From: CAZPUI01 sp964415525
GTDB taxonomy: Bacteria > Acidobacteriota > Holophagae > Holophagales > Holophagaceae
Direction: 5' to 3'
Assembly (NCBI GenBank): GCA_964415525.1
Contig: CAYQAS010000139.1
Coordinates: forward strand, 1-9,828
Length of the DNA stretch: 9,828 nt
This document shows positions 6,907 to 9,828 of this stretch, piece by piece (position 1 is the stretch's first letter; each line of letters opens with the position of its first letter). The position numbers and the translations under genes are program-made. The notes under the pieces were generated by a model. The model made no database searches. It saw only the letters and a program-made list of their open reading frames with translations, and had not been told where the DNA came from.

Positions 6907-8624
6907 TAATCTTTTCCCTCCCCAATATAATCAGCGATTACTGCTTCTAACCTACGACGTGCCTCGGTCACGTTAACCCCTGGAATATGAGCACCGGCAA
7001 CAGTTTGATGCCCTCCACCATTAAATGCTTCCATGATCACCTGAACATTGACTTCTCCATTGGAACGGGCGCTGATTCCCACACCGTCATCTGCCGGCCA
7101 CAACACAAAACTAGCCATTATCCCTTCAATATTGAGCAGTGTGTCCGCCGATTGCGCGGCGATGATCTGGCCGTTTTTCACTTCAAATGGACACACGGCA
7201 ATGACTACGCCGCTGCGCAAGACTTCGGCCCCACTTAGTATCAACGCCCGCAGTTTTAATGTTTCCATATCAAACCGGAACAAATGTCTGACCAGTGCCG
7301 GGTCGGCGCCAGACCTGCGTAAAAATGCCGCAGCCTCAAAGGTTCTGACTCCGGTCTGGACCGCAAAATTTTTCGTATCTACGACAATGCCGGCATACAA
7401 CGCAGAGGCTTCCATTCGGGTCAATTCAATTTTTTCATCAAAATATGTCAACAATTCGGCGACCAATTCACTGGTGGATGACGCTGATGGTTCCAGGTAA
7501 ACAATCATTGGGTTGGGAATAAAATCTTCCGCGCGGCGGTGGTGATCAATCACAACCCGTCGATCTACTTTTTCCAGCAATTGAGGCGCCGCCGTCAGAA
7601 AGACTCGATGCGTATCTACGACAAACAGCAATGTTTTGCTGGTAATCCGTTTTTCTGCCTGCACCGCTGTTAAAAACAATCCTGCATACTCTGTATAATC
7701 AGGTAGCAATTCCTGCAGCTTTTCATAAGACATCGCTACTTCGCCGACGACGATATTTACCGTTTTGCCAAGATGGGTCGCCATGCGGGCTACCCCCATC
7801 GCCGAGCCCAGGCTGTCAAAATCTTCCCCTTCATGCCCCATGATCATAATATCGGTTGCTTCCTGCATCAATTCCTTGATCGCGTGAGCAACTACTCTGG
7901 CTTTTACCCGAGTGCTTTTTTCCACGACCTTCGCTTTACCACCATAAAACTGCACTTCATCGTTCAAATACAACGCGGCCTGATCGCCGCCGCGCCCGAG
8001 CGCCAGGTCAAGGCCCGTCTGCGCCTTTTGGCCGCGTTCGCTCATCGACATGCCATTTGCTGCAATTCCCATACTTAAGGTAACTGGGATCCGGTTGCCC
8101 ACCCGCAGAGCCCGAATTTCATCCAAAATATCAAATTTATCACCAATCATGCGGTCCAGTTCATGGCGGGAAAATACGCCAAGGTACATCCCTTCGGAAT
8201 ATTTTCGCAGGAAGCCGTTCAATCGATTGCACCAGGCCATCAAGTGCTGATGCGCTTCTGTCTGCAGGGCATTTCGTTGCGTCTCATCCAATCCTTGCAA
8301 GACATCTTCCAGGTTATCGATCTGGATTAACGCCAAGACTGCATCGTTCGCGTCCCGGATCGGCAAGCCGGCGGCAATTGCGCCGGTTTTATCAGCAAGC
8401 GGCAATGCAGATGATAAAGATCCAGGCAAAACCTGAGCGGATGCTGCGCAACTCGCAGCATCCGGCATGCACGACGTCCGTTTTCGCAGCCAAACATAGA
8501 CAACAAACAACAACAGCAGCAGCCCGCCAAGATAAGACGGCTGCACGATCATCGAAACAATCAGCCCGCCGCCAAGCAGGAACGCAAACACGTTTTCTTT
8601 CTGCCAGAAGCATCGCCCGTTCAT
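6906..8624 (-). CDS. gdpP: Cyclic-di-AMP phosphodiesterase GdpP (YybT family), without an evident PAS domain
   Basis: GdpP is a membrane-anchored enzyme that hydrolyses c-di-AMP to pApA and so lowers this messenger of potassium, osmotic and wall homeostasis. Two transmembrane helices lie at about 12–28 and 31–47. A degenerate GGDEF domain follows at about 95–220, with RGGDQ at 211–215 in place of GGDEF. The DHH domain has all expected metal ligands: H264, D268 and D270 (GHEGEDFD), D337 (VVDTHR), D360-H361-H362 and D416 (VVDTKNF). The DHHA1 domain ends with GGGHQTVAGAHI (536–547). The length, 572 aa, is about 85 short of the usual ~655. The missing part matches the PAS domain, because only an Ala/Ser/Cys-rich linker of about 47 residues separates TM2 from the GGDEF domain. 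The ATG at 8624 has AGGTGA 8 nt upstream and starts 3 nt after yybS. Confidence 0.93.
   Translation of the reverse strand: MNGRCFWQKENVFAFLLGGGLIVSMIVQPSYLGGLLLLLFVVYVWLRKRTSCMPDAASCAASAQVLPGSLSSALPLADKTGAIAAGLPIRDANDAVLALIQIDNLEDVLQGLDETQRNALQTEAHQHLMAWCNRLNGFLRKYSEGMYLGVFSRHELDRMIGDKFDILDEIRALRVGNRIPVTLSMGIAANGMSMSERGQKAQTGLDLALGRGGDQAALYLNDEVQFYGGKAKVVEKSTRVKARVVAHAIKELMQEATDIMIMGHEGEDFDSLGSAMGVARMATHLGKTVNIVVGEVAMSYEKLQELLPDYTEYAGLFLTAVQAEKRITSKTLLFVVDTHRVFLTAAPQLLEKVDRRVVIDHHRRAEDFIPNPMIVYLEPSASSTSELVAELLTYFDEKIELTRMEASALYAGIVVDTKNFAVQTGVRTFEAAAFLRRSGADPALVRHLFRFDMETLKLRALILSGAEVLRSGVVIAVCPFEVKNGQIIAAQSADTLLNIEGIMASFVLWPADDGVGISARSNGEVNVQVIMEAFNGGGHQTVAGAHIPGVNVTEARRRLEAVIADYIGEGKD
8438..8464. 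repeat. Perfect 11-bp inverted repeat in the gdpP linker
   Basis: CGGATGCTGCG (8438–8448) and its exact complement CGCAGCATCCG (8454–8464) flank a 5-nt loop. The repeat is inside the coding sequence and encodes residues about 54–63, the Ala/Ser/Cys-rich linker found where GdpP proteins normally have a PAS domain. A second GC-rich inverted repeat (CCGGCG/CGCCGG, 8368–8386) lies in the same linker. It could be a relic of a small inserted repeat or chance in an Ala-rich segment. Confidence 0.6.
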
Positions 8625-8627
8625 TAT

Positions 8628-9614
8628 TTATTCACCTGAATCCGAATTCTCGGACGTCGTTGATGCCGGCCGGCGCAACCGCCGAAAATCAAAGACAATG
8701 TCAAACGCGCCAGCGAATACGACCATTTGCATGATGAAGTTGTTGGAAAATACCATAAACACAAACACACTCATAATAATTTTGGGCACATCGTGCTTTT
8801 TCCCATAGAAGAAAGCAACCGATACCCCCTGAATCATCAATAGCATGCTGCTGAGCACCTGCAGGTTGATTCCCGCTGTGCTAAGCAATTCGATCTCGCG
8901 GCTTTTACCCCAGTACAACATCACCATCGAAAGCACAAACCCATACAGTAGCAACGAGGGAAAATGCCAGGTGCGAAACACGGGAAATGCGGCAAAGCTT
9001 TGGCCCAGTTTCCGCAGCACCGCCCGGGCAACCAAAAAGTTGAGATAGGTGTCGACAACCGACGCCAGTACAAAGCCGGCCGGCAAAATCATTTTCATCA
9101 ATGAAAGCATGCCTTTCATGCTTTCAGCGACTTGATTCAGATCCGCCTCTTTCATGCCAAAGTTTCGATAAATATTGATCGCCTGATCGACCGCTCGGGT
9201 CATTGCCTCCGTATGATCCGCCAGCGGATTGATTCCTAGCACAACCGCGCTAATCGACAGGACAATAACCTTTGATGTTAATGAAGCAACCGATCCAAAC
9301 AGGACGGCAACAACCGGCGATTTTTTTTTGCGAAAGCAATGCCCAAGCACGATTCCCGTCAAACCAAACCCGATCGCCACACCGATGGCGTGAAGCGGGT
9401 GGACCAAAATAGCAATCAAGATGCCGGCCACGGCTGTAGCCATAATACTCCACTTGTACCCGTGCCGGACGCCCAGCAAGATGATCGGCACCGGCCAGAT
9501 CAAGTTGATGAACGCACCGATAAAAGGAATATATACACTGATCAGTGCAAACAAAATAGCCACAGCAGATAGAATTCCGCCTTCAACCATTGGTCGCACA
9601 CGGGTTGTACTCAT
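8628..9614 (-). CDS. yybS: YybS-like DUF2232 polytopic membrane protein, function unknown
   Basis: The protein (328 aa) is an integral membrane protein with about eight or nine hydrophobic segments, near residues 10–30, 33–48, 54–72, 74–92, 100–127, 170–192, 218–236, 246–270 and 277–303. A polar loop of about 40 residues (130–168) sits in the middle and a short charged tail ends the chain (RRLRRP…SENSDSGE). Length, topology and position directly before gdpP and rplI match the YybS/DUF2232 family, whose biochemical role is not established; some relatives resemble the S components of ECF transporters, a weak parallel. The ATG at 9614 has GAGGTGA with a 5-nt spacer. It follows the rpsR terminator, and its stop lies 3 nt before gdpP, so it leads the gdpP–rplI–lonC–dnaB unit. 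Residues 97–99 (KKK) are encoded by a run of nine A. Confidence 0.88.
   Translation of the reverse strand: MSTTRVRPMVEGGILSAVAILFALISVYIPFIGAFINLIWPVPIILLGVRHGYKWSIMATAVAGILIAILVHPLHAIGVAIGFGLTGIVLGHCFRKKKSPVVAVLFGSVASLTSKVIVLSISAVVLGINPLADHTEAMTRAVDQAINIYRNFGMKEADLNQVAESMKGMLSLMKMILPAGFVLASVVDTYLNFLVARAVLRKLGQSFAAFPVFRTWHFPSLLLYGFVLSMVMLYWGKSREIELLSTAGINLQVLSSMLLMIQGVSVAFFYGKKHDVPKIIMSVFVFMVFSNNFIMQMVVFAGAFDIVFDFRRLRRPASTTSENSDSGE
9102..9126. repeat. Perfect 10-bp inverted repeat inside yybS
   Basis: TGAAAGCATG (9102–9111) and CATGCTTTCA (9117–9126) flank the 5-nt loop CCTTT. The repeat encodes residues 164–171 (ESMKGMLS), where the central polar loop of YybS runs into a membrane segment. 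There is no U-run after it in either direction, so it is not an intrinsic terminator. Its role, if any, is unknown. Confidence 0.55.
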
Positions 9615-9710
9615 CGGTTCACCTCATTTATTTCGCTAACGGAAGAATTCGCAACCAGTAGGCAACATTCCTGCTACAGAGCAAACGCCCCTGGCCACCG
9701 GTTCTGATTG
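9615..9710. other. Leader region of yybS, no clear promoter
   Basis: These 96 nt lie between the rpsR terminator and the yybS start. The only strong signal is the GAGGTGA ribosome-binding site at about 9620–9626. TTG-containing –35-like hexamers can be found (for example TTGCGA and TTGCTC on the minus strand), but none has a good –10 partner at 16–18 nt. yybS may therefore use a non-consensus promoter or read-through from rpsR. Confidence 0.4.
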
Positions 9711-9748
9711 AAAAAAAAATGAGCGACCGAAAAACGGCCTCTCATTTT
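9711..9748 (-). terminator. rpsR: Rho-independent terminator of the rpsR operon
   Basis: On the minus strand AAAATGAG (9748–9741) pairs with CTCATTTT. A single A·G mismatch follows, then GGCCG/CGGTC closes a TTTTT loop, and the hairpin leads into a run of nine U (9719–9711). It begins 25 nt after the rpsR stop codon and separates rpsR from yybS. The complementary strand also has a run of A before the stem, so it could work weakly in the other direction, but no plus-strand gene faces it. Confidence 0.92.
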
Positions 9749-9773
9749 ATTGTCGCGTATGCCTGCGTTTCGT

Positions 9774-9828
9774 TTATTCCGTCGTGAAAGGCAGAAGCGC
9801 AATACTGCGAGCCCGTTTGACGGCGAGT
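9774..9828 (-). CDS. rpsR: 30S ribosomal protein S18, C-terminal end (runs off the right edge)
   Basis: The last 17 codons before the TAA at 9774 encode LAVKRARSIALLPFTTE. This is the highly conserved C-terminus of S18, whose usual ending is KRAR.IALLPF. S18 binds the 30S platform together with S6. The rest of the gene, and presumably ssb and rpsF upstream, lies beyond the window. A strong terminator follows 25 nt downstream, so rpsR ends its operon. Confidence 0.93.
   Translation of the reverse strand, partial: LAVKRARSIALLPFTTE

Noticed and set aside
8368..8390. CCGGCG/CGCCGG hairpin followed by TTTT on the plus strand as an intrinsic terminator
   Set aside because: It lies in the middle of gdpP and would act on the strand that carries no gene; the T-run is only four bases.
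9321..9329. Run of nine A (coding strand) in yybS as a programmed frameshift site
   Set aside because: The frame is intact and encodes KKK in a basic loop between membrane helices. No stimulatory structure was seen just downstream and no alternative-frame product makes sense.
1..9828. CRISPR arrays, insertion sequences, tRNA genes, phage or defence genes
   Set aside because: No regularly spaced direct repeats, transposase, tRNA cloverleaf or defence-type protein was found. The window is filled by housekeeping genes in a conserved order.

Overview
The window is about 9.8 kb of housekeeping chromosome. Every gene that can be supported lies on the minus strand, so it reads from the right end to the left: rpsR (last 17 codons) – terminator – yybS (DUF2232) – gdpP – rplI – lonC – dnaB – promoter – FAD-dependent oxidoreductase – purB – purA (first 90 codons). 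The order rpsR/yybS/gdpP/rplI/lonC/dnaB, the strong AGGAG/AGGTG ribosome-binding sites, the GdpP-type cyclic-di-AMP phosphodiesterase and the LonC protease, which is confined to spore-forming relatives, all point to a low-to-middle-GC, probably endospore-forming Firmicute (Bacillota). A member of the Negativicutes or a deep clostridial group fits best, but the lineage is inferred from gene order and protein style only.

Right part (9828 to about 6460): the end of rpsR is followed by a strong intrinsic terminator, so yybS begins a new unit, although no convincing promoter is visible in front of it. yybS, gdpP and rplI are packed tightly (3-nt gap, then a 1-nt stop/start overlap). YybS is a polytopic membrane protein of unknown function. 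GdpP would hydrolyse c-di-AMP, but here it appears to lack the usual PAS sensor domain, which is replaced by a short Ala/Ser/Cys-rich linker carrying perfect inverted repeats. L9 is ordinary.

Middle part (6452 to 3134): lonC has intact Walker motifs and a Ser/Lys dyad. It starts 7 nt after rplI and its end overlaps the start of dnaB by 11 nt. DnaB is a complete replicative helicase.

Left part (3133 to 1): the only sizeable intergenic region, about 150 nt, holds a well-formed sigma-A-type promoter (TTGACA, 17 nt, TAAGAT). Two inverted sequences resembling the Firmicute PurR operator (PurBox) lie just upstream of it, and a stem-loop lies at the predicted transcript start. This promoter would drive a purine unit: an uncharacterised COG2509-type FAD oxidoreductase overlapping purB by 4 nt, then purB, then purA 17 nt later. 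PurB and PurA catalyse the two steps from IMP to AMP.

No mobile element, CRISPR array, tRNA or rRNA was seen, and no gene-free stretch exceeds 300 nt. No clearly new system is present. The points most worth checking are the candidate purine operator, the PAS-less GdpP, the FAD oxidoreductase coupled to purB, and the promoter-proximal hairpin.
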